Positions 24,833 through 33,970 of a stretch of 64,000 nt of DNA are shown here, piece after piece; the stretch's first letter is position 1, and every line of letters starts with the position of its first letter. This stretch comes from JBBIQV01 sp964555285 (lineage in GTDB: Bacteria > Nitrospirota > Nitrospiria > Nitrospirales > Nitrospiraceae): positions 74,462-138,461 of the forward strand of contig CAZKRM010000005.1 in assembly GCA_964555285.1 (NCBI GenBank), written 5' to 3'. Below the pieces are notes generated by a model. The model saw nothing but the letters and a program-made list of their open reading frames with translations. It did no database searches and was not told where the DNA came from. Position numbers and translations under genes: made by a program.

Positions 24833-25837
24833 ATGGGTATTCTGATCGTTGACGATTCAGCGGACGACCGTCTGTTGCTGCAATCCATTCTCTCGTCTGC
24901 CGGTTACGATGAAATTCTTATCGCCGAGTCGGCGACCGCGGCGTTCCGACACCTCGGCATCGATGGGGGGCGTCAAGGTTCGGCGCGGGTCGACCTGATC
25001 CTCATGGACATCATGATGCCGGCCATGAACGGCATTGAGACCTGTCGGCAGATCAAGGCTGTTGAACGGTTCCGTGACACGCCCATCATCATGGTCACCG
25101 TCAAAACCGATCCGGTCGATCTTCAACTCGCCTTCGCGGCTGGAGCCATGGACTATATCGGCAAGCCCATCAACAAGGTGGAGTTGCTCACCCGAGTCCG
25201 CTCCGTGCTTCGCCTAGTGCACGAAATCGATCGCCGGCGGGCCCGCGAGCAGGAACTCTTAGAGGTGATGCGGCAACTTCAGGAAGCCAACCAGATGCTG
25301 CTGCGCCTCTCGAGCCTGGACGGCCTCACCGGCATCACGAACCGCCGCCAGTTCGATGACTTCTTGGATCAGGAATGGCGGCGCGCAGTCCGTGAGTCGT
25401 CCCCCCTGTCCCTCATTATGTTGGACATCGACCGCTTCAAATCCTACAACGACAACAATGGTCACCAGGCGGGGGACCAGTGTCTCAAGCAAGTGGCCAA
25501 CGCAATCTCCGGGGCCATCAATCGTCCCGGAGACCTCGTCGCCCGGTACGGCGGCGATGAATTTGTAGCGGTGCTGCCGGGAACCAGCGTAGACGGGGCC
25601 GCCCAGGTGGCGGAAACGCTGCGCCACAAGATCGAATCCTTGGGGATTACCCACGGCAACGGGGAACACGTTACCATCAGTCTGGGGTACGCCAGTACGG
25701 TCCCAAGCCGGGCGGCATCGCCTACGGACTTGATCAAAGCGGCTGACCAGGCCCTCTACCAGGCCAAGCAGGCCGGGCGGAATAGAATTAAGCAGGCAAG
25801 CGTCCTCGCGTTGGTCGAGAATCTGCACGAAAACTGA
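24833..25837 (+). CDS. Response regulator diguanylate cyclase (REC-GGDEF)
   Basis: 334 residues. The receiver (1-125) has phosphoacceptor Asp in LILMDIMMPAMNG and Lys in YIGKPIN. A coiled-coil signalling helix (130-160) is followed by a GGDEF domain with an intact RYGGDEF active site (about residue 243). The two-residue RxxD inhibitory site five residues upstream is not present, so product inhibition may be absent. It should make cyclic di-GMP when phosphorylated. The ATG at 24833 follows AAGGAG. Confidence 0.94.
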   Translation: MGILIVDDSADDRLLLQSILSSAGYDEILIAESATAAFRHLGIDGGRQGSARVDLILMDIMMPAMNGIETCRQIKAVERFRDTPIIMVTVKTDPVDLQLAFAAGAMDYIGKPINKVELLTRVRSVLRLVHEIDRRRAREQELLEVMRQLQEANQMLLRLSSLDGLTGITNRRQFDDFLDQEWRRAVRESSPLSLIMLDIDRFKSYNDNNGHQAGDQCLKQVANAISGAINRPGDLVARYGGDEFVAVLPGTSVDGAAQVAETLRHKIESLGITHGNGEHVTISLGYASTVPSRAASPTDLIKAADQALYQAKQAGRNRIKQASVLALVENLHEN

Positions 25838-25997
25838 CCTCGCCCCCTCGTCGTTATGACCATGCAAGGGCCTCGACGAGACGTTCCGGCGCCGATCAAC
25901 GAAGCGCCGATCGCGCTCCACTCCAAGCCGCGTTTCGCCTCCACCGCTCTCCCCTCGACAAACGGATCGATCTTAGAGCGGAGGGGACTCGCTCGCG

Positions 25998-28391
25998 ATG
26001 TCTAAGAAACCCACACCGGCTCGAGCCGGGCGCACCGTCAAGCGGCCACCGCCGACCATGACCATTCGCCGTCTACAGGCTGCGCTCCGCCGTGAACAGG
26101 CGGCTAAGCGCCGCATCGCATCTTCCTTGGCGAAAGCGACCGCCGAGCTTCAACAACGTGAGCCGACACGGACGAACGCACGCGACCACTCCACGAAGAC
26201 CACGGACCAACGCAGCCACAGCGAACGGACAAGGTTTGCAGACAATGAAAAACGCCGCACCTGGGTCCTGCAACAGCACCAGCGGGCACTCCTGGAGGTA
26301 GCCAAGAGCGACGCACTCAGCAGCGGCGACCTGCAGTGTGCCTTTCAAGCCATTACGGAAGCTGGTGGCCACACCCTCGGGATCCAGCGCTCCAGCATCT
26401 GGCTCTACCGCGAGGACCGCTCGGGAATTTGCCTGTCCGATCTCTACGAATTAGCCGAAGATCGCCATACATCGGGTACCGTGCTGGCCGCACAGGACTA
26501 TCCCGCGTACTTCGCAGCCCTCGAGCGAGAAGAACGGGCCATTGCCGTCCCTGATGCGCATCACGACGAGCGCACTCGCGAGTTCTCCGTTCCCTACCTC
26601 ACCCCCTTGGGGATCGGCGCCATGCTGGATGCCCCGATCCGTCACAAGGGGCAAGTCGTCGGGGTGCTGTGCAGCGAACATGTCGGCGGCACGCGCCAGT
26701 GGACCGTCGATGAGGAACACTTCGCGAGTTCGCTCGCCACCATGGCAACCTTGGCCCTGGAAGCGGTCGAGCGGCGCGAGGCAGAGCACGCGTGGCGCGT
26801 GGCGAAGGAGGCCGCCGAGGTAGCGAACCGCGCCAAGAGCGAGTTCTTGGCCGGCATGAGCCACGAGATCCGGACGCCCATGAACGCCATCGTCGGCATG
26901 GCGGATCTCCTGTGGGAAACCCCTCTCACACCGGAACAGCGGAAGTACGTCCGCGTGTTTCGCCGCGCGGGCGGCAACCTCATGAGCCTGCTGAACGACA
27001 TTCTCGATCTGTCCAAGATCGAGACCGGCCATCTGGATCTTGAAGCCATCGACTTCGACCTGAGCGAGGTGCTCGACAAGGTCCTCGAAATGCTCGCCAT
27101 GCGCGCCAACGAGAAAAGCATCGAACTGGCCTGTCACGTTTCTCCCGATGTCCCCTGCCACCTGATCGGCGACCCGAACCGGCTCCACCAGATCCTAGTC
27201 AACCTGATCGGCAACGCGATCAAGTTCACCGAGAAAGGCTCGGTCCTGATGCAGGTCACCAACGACCCGGAAATTCGCGAACCGGGCGCCATCTGCTTTT
27301 CGGTCACCGATACCGGCATCGGCATCCCGGCGGACAGGCTCGACGCCATCTTCGAGAGTTTCACCCAAGCCCATTCGTCCATCGCCCGCAAATATGGGGG
27401 GACCGGGCTGGGTCTGTCGATCTCCCGGCACCTCACGCACCTCATGGGCGGACGCATGTGGGCCGAGAGCGTGGTCGGCCAAGGCAGCCGGTTTCACTGT
27501 GCAGTTCGCTTCTCCATCCAACCATACCCTCCCCCTGCAGCAGCCCCGATGCTGTTCGATGTCGTCGGGATGCGCACGCTGGTCATCGACGACTTTCCGG
27601 CCAATCGCCTCATCCTGTACGAAACCATGACTGGCTGGGGCGCCGTCGTCACGGAAGCCGAGAACGGACCGCAAGCCCTCACCGAGCTGCAGCGTGCCGC
27701 CGAAGCCGGGACACCATACCAGTTGCTGCTCCTCGATTGCCGTATGCCGGGTATGGACGGGTTTGACGTGGCACAGGAGATTCAACGCCGGCCCGACTTG
27801 AACGGCCTCACCACGATCATGCTGACGTCCGACCGCTGGGCGGATGACATCGCACGTACGTACGATCTGCATCTCGGCGGTTACCTCGTCAAACCGATCC
27901 GCCCGTCGGAACTGTTGCAGACGATTATGATCGCCCTGAGCCGGACGAAAGGAGATCAGCTCCTCGGAAGCGAACGTGCCCCCGAGCCTGCCGCGGCTCC
28001 GGCCGAGCCGTTGAATATCCTACTGGTCGAAGATTCCCCGGACAATCAGCTGCTTATCCAGTCGTACCTCAAACAGTCGCCTCACCACCTCGATGTCGCC
28101 GACAATGGCCAGATCGCCGTGGACAAGGTCAAGTCCGGCCGCTATCACGTCATTCTGATGGATATGCAGATGCCGGTGATGGATGGCTACAGCGCCACGA
28201 AAGCGATCCGCGCCTGGGAGCGCATGCACGAGATGACGCCGACCACGATCATCGCGTTGACCGCGTTGGCGATCAAAGGGGAAGCGGGCAGGATTTTTGA
28301 AGCCGGCTGTAACGCCCATGTCACCAAGCCGATCAAGAAGGCGATGCTGTTGGAAGTACTCGGCACCTTGAAAGGAAAACGACCGTCATGA
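25998..28391 (+). CDS. GAF-domain hybrid histidine kinase with two receivers
   Basis: 797 residues. A basic, coiled-coil N-terminus (1-90) precedes a GAF domain (about 95-255). HisKA follows with GMSHEIRTPMNAIVG (about 290). The ATPase domain has NLIGNAIKF, DTGIGIP and GTGLGLSISRHL. Receiver one is about 517-650 (LLLLDCRMPGMDG) and receiver two about 675-795 (HVILMDMQMPVMDG). No membrane segment is present, so it senses a cytoplasmic cue. The stop overlaps the HPt start by 4 nt. Confidence 0.95.
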   Translation: MSKKPTPARAGRTVKRPPPTMTIRRLQAALRREQAAKRRIASSLAKATAELQQREPTRTNARDHSTKTTDQRSHSERTRFADNEKRRTWVLQQHQRALLEVAKSDALSSGDLQCAFQAITEAGGHTLGIQRSSIWLYREDRSGICLSDLYELAEDRHTSGTVLAAQDYPAYFAALEREERAIAVPDAHHDERTREFSVPYLTPLGIGAMLDAPIRHKGQVVGVLCSEHVGGTRQWTVDEEHFASSLATMATLALEAVERREAEHAWRVAKEAAEVANRAKSEFLAGMSHEIRTPMNAIVGMADLLWETPLTPEQRKYVRVFRRAGGNLMSLLNDILDLSKIETGHLDLEAIDFDLSEVLDKVLEMLAMRANEKSIELACHVSPDVPCHLIGDPNRLHQILVNLIGNAIKFTEKGSVLMQVTNDPEIREPGAICFSVTDTGIGIPADRLDAIFESFTQAHSSIARKYGGTGLGLSISRHLTHLMGGRMWAESVVGQGSRFHCAVRFSIQPYPPPAAAPMLFDVVGMRTLVIDDFPANRLILYETMTGWGAVVTEAENGPQALTELQRAAEAGTPYQLLLLDCRMPGMDGFDVAQEIQRRPDLNGLTTIMLTSDRWADDIARTYDLHLGGYLVKPIRPSELLQTIMIALSRTKGDQLLGSERAPEPAAAPAEPLNILLVEDSPDNQLLIQSYLKQSPHHLDVADNGQIAVDKVKSGRYHVILMDMQMPVMDGYSATKAIRAWERMHEMTPTTIIALTALAIKGEAGRIFEAGCNAHVTKPIKKAMLLEVLGTLKGKRPS

Positions 28392-28717
28392 CCCAGCCGG
28401 CCCGCTCCGCTCCCGGCACGACAGTCATCGTGCACATCGACCCCGACTTGGAAGACATCGTGCCCGGCTTTCTGGAGAACCGGCGGAAAGATATCGTCTC
28501 GCTTCAGACCGCGATCCCGCGCGGGGACTTCGAGACCATTCGAATGCTGGGCCATCGTCTGAAAGGGGACGGCGGGGGATACGGGTTCGATGCCATCAGC
28601 GAGATCGGCGCCGCCATCGAGCATGCGGCAGCCCGACGTGACGCCCCCGCTCTCACGCAGCAGGCGCAGGCGCTTGAGGACTATCTCAACCGAGTGGAAG
28701 TGGTGTATCGGAAGTAG
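28388..28717 (+). CDS. Histidine phosphotransfer (HPt) protein
   Basis: 109 residues. The HPt helix carries the phosphoacceptor histidine in MLGHRLKGDGGGYGFDAI (about residue 56). An N-terminal extension of about 20 residues precedes it. It overlaps the hybrid kinase by ATGA, so the two are translationally coupled and probably form one relay: kinase, receiver, HPt, then the upstream response regulators. Confidence 0.92.
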   Translation: MTQPARSAPGTTVIVHIDPDLEDIVPGFLENRRKDIVSLQTAIPRGDFETIRMLGHRLKGDGGGYGFDAISEIGAAIEHAAARRDAPALTQQAQALEDYLNRVEVVYRK

Positions 28718-28737
28718 CCCTTACTTGAGGGGCTTAT

Positions 28738-28768
28738 CCGCGCGCAACAATGAAAGAGTAGCGCGCGG
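28738..28768 (-). ncRNA. Hairpin resembling the tRNA trailer stem (possible third copy)
   Basis: Arms CCGCGCGC and GCGCGCGG are perfectly paired around a 15-nt loop, followed on the minus strand by ATA, just as in the trailer elements at 10354 and 28816. The loop core differs and the small hairpin is absent, so it may be a degenerate relative or chance. Another hairpin, CCACCAAA/TTTGGTGG (28771-28792), lies between it and the tRNA-Ala trailer. Confidence 0.35.
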
Positions 28769-28815
28769 GTCCACCAAAGGTTGGTTTGGTGGAGAAGATC
28801 GCTTGTGGTATTTAT

Positions 28816-28873
28816 CCGCCGGCGTCAATCACGACAAAACCTGAATAGCCGGCGGTACGCACGAAGTGCGGTT
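28816..28873 (-). ncRNA. Structured tRNA 3' trailer element, copy 2 (after tRNA-Ala)
   Basis: Directly after the tRNA CCA end the minus strand reads the same hairpin CGCACTTCGTGCG, then stem arms CCGCCGGC and GCCGGCGG (28848-28855 with 28816-28823). The 24-nt loop contains GTTTTGTCGTGATT, with ATA after the stem. Relative to copy 1 the outer CCG/CGG and inner GC/GC pairs are kept. The three middle pairs are changed on both sides so that pairing is preserved. Confidence 0.75.
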
Positions 28874-28949
28874 TGGTGGAGGGCAGGGGATTTGAACCCC
28901 CGACCCCTACGTTGCGAACGTAGTGCTCTCCCAACTGAGCTAGCCCCCC
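28874..28949 (-). tRNA. tRNA-Ala (anticodon CGC)
   Basis: A 76-nt cloverleaf with encoded CCA. The acceptor stem GGGGGGC pairs with GCCCTCC and includes the G3:U70 pair that identifies alanine tRNAs. The anticodon arm is CTACG-TTCGCAA-CGTAG, anticodon CGC (codon GCG). The structured trailer element begins immediately after the CCA. Confidence 0.97.
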
Positions 28950-29104
28950 ACCTGATGAGCGATCTGAGCGCCGTGCTTCTTAACCGCAGGAACCGCCTGT
29001 GCGAAAGTGCTCAGGCTTACTATGCTGCGGAGGAGACGGGGAGGAAGATCGGCGCCCTTGCTGTTCTTATCGCCGCTCATTTTACACAACCCTCTTCGAG
29101 AACT

Positions 29105-29782
29105 CTACTGTAATGACGGGTTGATCACCGCCTGCACCGACTGATCCTCATCAACACGGACCCGGCGTCCCTCCACTCGGAGACGACCTGCTGCATAGAG
29201 CTGGACAGCCCGAGGATAGATCCGGTGTTCCTGCTCCAGAATGCGCGCGGCCAAGGTATCAGGCGTGTCTCCCTCCAGGATGGGAACCGCCGCCTGGATG
29301 ATAATCGGTCCCTCATCGACGCCTGCCGTCACAAAGTGGACCGTACATCCGGTGAGTTTGCAGCCATGCTCGATCGCTTTCTGTTGGACATCTAAACCGG
29401 GGAACGACGGGAGGAGCGACGGATGGATGTTCATCATCCGGTTGGTGTACGCGGTAATCAGGACGGACGTGACGATCTTCATATATCCAGCCAGCAGGAC
29501 CAATTCCACCTCGTAGTGCCGCAGCACCTCCAGGATCGCCCGATCGTAGGCTTCTCGACCGTCCGGCTGCCCCGCAAACGGCTTCGGATCGAGATACACA
29601 TCCGGAGCGCCATGCTTCCGAGCCCGTTCCAGAGCTTGCGCGTCCTTCTTATTACTGAGCACAACGGCGATTGTCGCGTACAGCGTGCGCGCCTCGATCG
29701 CATCGATGATCGCTTGCAGGTTGGACCCTCGCCCCGATGCCAACACGCCCAGCCTGAGCGGCGTCTTGCGGTCAGCCGACAT
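29105..29782 (-). CDS. purN: Phosphoribosylglycinamide formyltransferase
   Basis: 225 residues, the folate-dependent PurN of purine synthesis, transferring formyl from 10-formyl-THF to GAR. The motif LGVLASGRGSNLQAIIDAI opens the protein. The catalytic trio is present as N and H in MMNIHPSLLPSFPGLD and D in GVDEGPII. The ATG at 29782 lies inside the end of purM (11-nt overlap); the longer frame to 29872 is rejected. Confidence 0.96.
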   Translation of the reverse strand: MSADRKTPLRLGVLASGRGSNLQAIIDAIEARTLYATIAVVLSNKKDAQALERARKHGAPDVYLDPKPFAGQPDGREAYDRAILEVLRHYEVELVLLAGYMKIVTSVLITAYTNRMMNIHPSLLPSFPGLDVQQKAIEHGCKLTGCTVHFVTAGVDEGPIIIQAAVPILEGDTPDTLAARILEQEHRIYPRAVQLYAAGRLRVEGRRVRVDEDQSVQAVINPSLQ

Positions 29783-30806
29783 ACTCGACCACCCCGTCGG
29801 CGCGCGCTGGAATAATCTCTCCAATCCTATAGCCCCGATCGCCGAGCTGAGCCGCCCGCGCCAACACCCCATCCACCGTTTCGAGAGGCACCACCAGGAT
29901 CAAGCCGATTCCCATGTTGAAGACGCGATACATCTCGTCCGTCTCCACATGGCCGCGAGTCTGGATCACCTGGAAAATCGGCGGCACCGGCCAGGCTTGG
30001 CGGTGTATCCGGGCGCCACAACCGTTCGGAAACACACGCGGGAGGTTCTCCGTGATCCCACCGCCCGTAATGTGCGCGATTCCCTTGATGGAAAATTCCT
30101 TGGCGAGAGTCAACATCTGCTTCGCATAGATGCGGGTCGGCGCAAGCAAGACCTCGCCCAGCGGGCGATCCAATTCAGCCGGCCGGCGGTCGAGTGCCAA
30201 CTTGCCATCATCGAGCAGCACGCGCCGGGCCAGCGAATAGCCGTTACTGTGCAGTCCGGTGGACGCCAACCCCACCACCGCATCGCCCGGGGCGATCGTG
30301 CGCCCATCGATGATCTTGGGACGATCCACCACCCCCACCGCAAAGCCGGCGAGGTCGTACTCCCCTGCCGCATAGAACGACGGCATCTCCGCCGTCTCTC
30401 CGCCGATCAGGGCGCAGCCGGCCTGGCGACAGCCCTCGGCGATTCCACGCACCACCGCTTCGGCCGTGCCGATCGCGAGCTTGCCGGTGGCAAAATAGTC
30501 GAGAAAGAACAGGGGCTCCGCGCCGCTCACCGCAATGTCGTTGACGCACATCGCCACGAGATCGATTCCGACCGTGTCGTGCCGATTCATGAGAAAGGCG
30601 ATCTTCAGTTTTGTGCCGACGCCGTCTGTACCAGACACCAGGACTGGATCGGCATACCGGTCGGCCTGCAGCCGGAAGAGCCCGCCGAACCCACCCAGGT
30701 CTGTGAGAACCTCGGGGCGGAATGTCGAACGTACAAGAGGCTTGATGCGATCAACGAATTCATCGCCCGCATCGATATCGACGCCGGCGTCACGGTACGT
30801 AGTCAT
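29772..30806 (-). CDS. purM: Phosphoribosylformylglycinamidine cyclo-ligase
   Basis: 344 residues, full length. It closes the imidazole ring to give AIR, using ATP. Landmarks are TYRDAGVDIDAGDEFVDRIK, VSGTDGVGTKLKIAF, IGGETAEMPSFY and the C-terminal AHITGGGITENLPRVFPNGCGA. It precedes and overlaps purN, a common purine-operon order. No ribosome site is obvious before its ATG. Confidence 0.97.
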   Translation of the reverse strand: MTTYRDAGVDIDAGDEFVDRIKPLVRSTFRPEVLTDLGGFGGLFRLQADRYADPVLVSGTDGVGTKLKIAFLMNRHDTVGIDLVAMCVNDIAVSGAEPLFFLDYFATGKLAIGTAEAVVRGIAEGCRQAGCALIGGETAEMPSFYAAGEYDLAGFAVGVVDRPKIIDGRTIAPGDAVVGLASTGLHSNGYSLARRVLLDDGKLALDRRPAELDRPLGEVLLAPTRIYAKQMLTLAKEFSIKGIAHITGGGITENLPRVFPNGCGARIHRQAWPVPPIFQVIQTRGHVETDEMYRVFNMGIGLILVVPLETVDGVLARAAQLGDRGYRIGEIIPARADGVVEYVG

Positions 30807-30870
30807 GGGAGGCGCATCTTAGCGGAGGCGAGGGGTGAGGTCAACGAGAGCGGGAGGCAAGAAAGGAAGG

Positions 30871-31521
30871 CTAGTGGCGCTGGGGATGGTCAGGATTCTC
30901 CAGCTTCTTCCGCAGTCGAATCAGTTCCTGCTCGAGGGCCACGAAGCGATCGGCAATGGGGTCCGGAAGATTGATGTGATCCATGGTCGCATCGGGAAGA
31001 CGCTCGCCTTCCGTCTTGATGATCCTGGCTGGGACGCCGATGACGGTGGAGTTCGGCGGCACCGATTTCAGCACGACCGAGTTGGCGCCGATCTTCACGT
31101 TATCGCCGATCCTGATTCCACCGAGAATTTTCGCTCCCGCGCCCACGACCACGTGATTGCCCAACGTGGGATGCCGCTTGCCCCGCTCCTTGCCGGTGCC
31201 GCCGAGCGTGACTCCCTGGAAGAGCGTGACGTAATCGCCGATCTCGGCCGTCTCGCCAATGACCACGCCCATGCCGTGATCGATAAAGAAGCCGGTTCCG
31301 ATCTTGGCAGCCGGATGGATCTCGATCCCCGTCAACCAGCGCGCGAGCTGCGAAATCGCTCTCGGGAAGAAGGGGACGCCTTTCGAGCGCAGCCAATGGG
31401 CAATGCGGTAGGCGAGCAACGCGTGAAACCCCGCATAGGTCAGAACTACTTCCAGCGTGCTGGTGGCGGCGGGGTCACGGTCGAACACGGCCCGAAGATC
31501 TTGTCGAATCATTTTGAACAT
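30871..31521 (-). CDS. cysE: Serine O-acetyltransferase
   Basis: 216 residues. It acetylates serine for cysteine synthesis. The N-terminal helical part (MIRQDLRAVFDRDPAATSTLEVVLTYAG) precedes the left-handed beta-helix of hexapeptide repeats (IGTGFFIDHGMGVVIGETAEIGDYVTLFQGVTLGG, with the catalytic D and H). The C-terminal tail is a charged coil (VALEQELIRLRKKL), longer than in short SATs. The gene stands between ispF and purM on the same strand. Confidence 0.95.
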   Translation of the reverse strand: MFKMIRQDLRAVFDRDPAATSTLEVVLTYAGFHALLAYRIAHWLRSKGVPFFPRAISQLARWLTGIEIHPAAKIGTGFFIDHGMGVVIGETAEIGDYVTLFQGVTLGGTGKERGKRHPTLGNHVVVGAGAKILGGIRIGDNVKIGANSVVLKSVPPNSTVIGVPARIIKTEGERLPDATMDHINLPDPIADRFVALEQELIRLRKKLENPDHPQRH

Positions 31522-31568
31522 GCAAGAGCCTCACGGTATGTGCCGTCGGGGCCGTTATGTTACGACGA

Positions 31569-32042
31569 CTAGACCCGCTCGATCAAACAGACGGCCTGCG
31601 CGGCGATCGCTTCCTCATGGCCGACGGCATCCAGCCCTTCGCCGCTCTTCACCTTCACGTTCACCAGGTCGGGATCGACCCCCAATACCTCTGCCATCTT
31701 CTTTTGCATCGCGGCAAGGTGCGGGCTCAACCGCGGAGCCTGGGCAATGATGACGGTATCGACGTTCACGAGCCGGTAGCCTTTCTTCTGCAACTTCATC
31801 ACCACATCCTCCAGCAACGTCAGGCTGGAGATGTCTTTGAACCGCTGGTCTGAGCTGGGATAGTGTGTCCCGAGATCCCCCTCCCCCATGGCCCCCAACA
31901 GCGCGTCACACACCGCGTGTACCAAGGCATCGGAGTCCGAGTGCCCGAGCAGCCCCTTTGTGTGGGGGATCTCGATACCGCCCAAGATGAGTTTTCGTCC
32001 CGATCCCAGCGGATGAATATCGTAGCCGAGTCCAACACGCAT
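31569..32042 (-). CDS. ispF: 2-C-methyl-D-erythritol 2,4-cyclodiphosphate synthase
   Basis: 157 residues, an MEP-pathway enzyme. The metal ligands lie in GYDIHPL (D8, H10) and in LGHSDSDALVHAVCDALLGAMGEGDLG. The C-terminal VNVKVKSGEGLDAVGHEEAIAAQAVCLI closes the fold. It is encoded downstream of ispD on the same strand, with a gap filled by heptad repeats. Confidence 0.97.
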   Translation of the reverse strand: MRVGLGYDIHPLGSGRKLILGGIEIPHTKGLLGHSDSDALVHAVCDALLGAMGEGDLGTHYPSSDQRFKDISSLTLLEDVVMKLQKKGYRLVNVDTVIIAQAPRLSPHLAAMQKKMAEVLGVDPDLVNVKVKSGEGLDAVGHEEAIAAQAVCLIERV

Positions 32043-32059
32043 TCTCGCTCCCTTCTCGT

Positions 32060-32175
32060 GATGAGTGACAGGTGACGGGTGACGCGTTCGGGGTTATGGG
32101 TTCGAGGTTCGAGGTTTCAACTTCGAACGTTGCACTTCGAACTTCTCCTCACGCACCACCCATCACCCTTCACGC
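32060..32175. repeat. Heptad-period repeats between ispD and ispF
   Basis: Runs of 7-bp units: GTGACAG GTGACGG GTGACGC, then GGTTCGA GGTTCGA, AACTTCG-type units, and CATCACC CTTCACG. They fill the whole 130-bp gap between the two genes. Confidence 0.6.
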
Positions 32176-32900
32176 TACTGCCGTGCCGCCAAAATGGCCT
32201 CGCCGATCACCATGTCCTCCGGTCTGGTCACTTTGATATTCTCCCCGCTTCCTTCCACGACCGCTACGGGATGGCCAAGCAGTTCGATGAGGTGGGCATC
32301 GTCGGTCGCCTGAATCCCTTCGAGGTGGGCCTTCTGATGCGCATGCTCCAACAGCTCTCGCCGGAACGCCTGCGGTGTCTGCGCCAGCCACAGCGGACCT
32401 CGATCCACGGTGCGCTGGATCATGCGGTCGGCCCCGACCTGTTTGACTGTGTCCCGCATCGGAAGGGCGATGATGGCCGCGCCATGCATTGCGGCTTGTT
32501 CAAGGACCTGCTGAACCATCTGCTCGGTGAGAAACGGACGCACCGCATCGTGAACCAACACCAGGTCAACTTCCCGGTCAATTTTGGCCAACGCATGGCG
32601 GACGGAATCCTGCCGATGCTCCCCGCCCGCGACGATCTTAGTGACTTTGGAGAAGTGGTGGGGCGTGACAATATGTGTGAGGCAATACTCCCGCTCAGCG
32701 GCAGGGACGGCCAGGATGATTTCATGGATCGCGTTCGAGGCCTGAAGCACCCGGAGCGTATGCACCACCAGCGGCTGACCGCCGAGGGCCAAGAACTGCT
32801 TTGGGATGGCGCCGCCCATCCGAATTCCACGCCCGGCAGCGGGGACCAGGGCCACAGTGCGCGGAGCCTGACGAAGGATCCCTTCTCGACTCCTATCCAC
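32175..32900 (-). CDS. ispD: 2-C-methyl-D-erythritol 4-phosphate cytidylyltransferase
   Basis: 241 residues with a short N-terminal extension. It makes CDP-methylerythritol from CTP. The nucleotide loop is LVPAAGRGIRMGGAIPKQF, with VLVHDAVRPF for the metal-binding aspartate and the C-terminal DDAHLIELLGHPVAVVEGSGENIKVTRPEDM. The start is a GTG at 32900 overlapping the PIN/TRAM gene by 8 nt, so translation is probably coupled. Confidence 0.96.
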   Translation of the reverse strand: MDRSREGILRQAPRTVALVPAAGRGIRMGGAIPKQFLALGGQPLVVHTLRVLQASNAIHEIILAVPAAEREYCLTHIVTPHHFSKVTKIVAGGEHRQDSVRHALAKIDREVDLVLVHDAVRPFLTEQMVQQVLEQAAMHGAAIIALPMRDTVKQVGADRMIQRTVDRGPLWLAQTPQAFRRELLEHAHQKAHLEGIQATDDAHLIELLGHPVAVVEGSGENIKVTRPEDMVIGEAILAARQ

Positions 32901-33915
32901 GCGCGATTTGAATCTCCTCTCGCTCGCTCTCTTCCTTCAACCGCGTGAAGATCATCCGCCCCGCCGTGGTCTGGAGCACGCTCGTCACGACGACATCGAC
33001 ATTGCGACCGATGCAGCGTCGGGCATTGTCCACCACGATCATCGTGCCGTCGTCCAAATAGGCGACGCCTTGCCCTGCCTCCTTCCCTTCTTTGAGCACA
33101 AACACGCGAATCATCTCCCCGGGCAGCACGACCGGCCGCAAGGCGTTGCACAGCTCATTGATGTTGAGGACGCGGACACCTTGGAGTTCCGCCACCTTGT
33201 TCAAATTCAGATCGTTGGTGATGATCTTCGCTCCCACCTTCTTGGCCAACACGACGAGCTTCGCGTCGACCTCGCGGACTTGCGGGAAGTCTTCGTCCAC
33301 GATCCGCACATCCACACCGACCATTTTCTGAATCTTGTTCAGAATGTCCAGCCCCCGCCGCCCTCTCGCCCGCTTGAGCGAATCCGACGAGTCCGCGATG
33401 TGCTGCAACTCGTTCAGGATGAAGTGGGGAACGATAAATGTTCCTTCCAGAAAGCCGGTCTCGCAGAGATCCGCGACCCGACCATCGATAATGACGCTGG
33501 TATCCAATACTTTGGGATTGATCGCGGAGCCGACCACTTCGGCAGACTTCAGCGATCCTGGGAACCGCTCTCGGCCGAATCTCCCGCCGAGCACGAGCCC
33601 CAGATAGGGCAGTCCAAGCAGAAACACCAGTCCGCCGATGTGGAACAGGAAGGTCTCGACATCGAAAATCGCGCTGCCGACCCACTCGATAAGTCCCGTC
33701 AGAAAAAGACCGACCGCCAAGCCGGCGGTTCCTCCTGCGATAATGCCGAACGATACGTTGCGAAGCGCATATTCCCCGGCGACGATCACCCCTCCCGTCG
33801 CGGCTCCGACCGCCAACCCCACCAACACCAACTGGCCGCTGAGCTCATCCGTTCTGAGAAAGAGAGCCATCCCGGCCAACGCACTGAGAAGGACGAATAT
33901 GGTTCTCGATACCAT
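32893..33915 (-). CDS. YacL-type PIN/TRAM membrane protein
   Basis: 340 residues. Four hydrophobic segments (about 5-20, 28-45, 55-75, 85-105) are followed by a PIN domain with acidic residues in LDTSVIIDGRVAD, LNELQHIADSSD and IITNDLNLNKVAEL. A TRAM domain closes the protein (GEMIRVFVLKEGKEAGQGVAYLDDGTMIVVDNARRCIG). Such proteins are putative membrane RNases. A textbook GAGGAGGTG ribosome site precedes the ATG. This gene starts the run with ispD. Confidence 0.93.
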   Translation of the reverse strand: MVSRTIFVLLSALAGMALFLRTDELSGQLVLVGLAVGAATGGVIVAGEYALRNVSFGIIAGGTAGLAVGLFLTGLIEWVGSAIFDVETFLFHIGGLVFLLGLPYLGLVLGGRFGRERFPGSLKSAEVVGSAINPKVLDTSVIIDGRVADLCETGFLEGTFIVPHFILNELQHIADSSDSLKRARGRRGLDILNKIQKMVGVDVRIVDEDFPQVREVDAKLVVLAKKVGAKIITNDLNLNKVAELQGVRVLNINELCNALRPVVLPGEMIRVFVLKEGKEAGQGVAYLDDGTMIVVDNARRCIGRNVDVVVTSVLQTTAGRMIFTRLKEESEREEIQIARG

Positions 33916-33970
33916 ACCTTCACCTCCTCTCGATAGGCCTGCCTGACGGTCGCCACACGGAAGCCTGTTT

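Noticed and set aside
26451..27188. 245-codon minus-strand frame opposite the hybrid kinase
   Set aside because: It lies exactly antisense to conserved GAF, HisKA and ATPase motifs; a shadow of high-GC codon usage.
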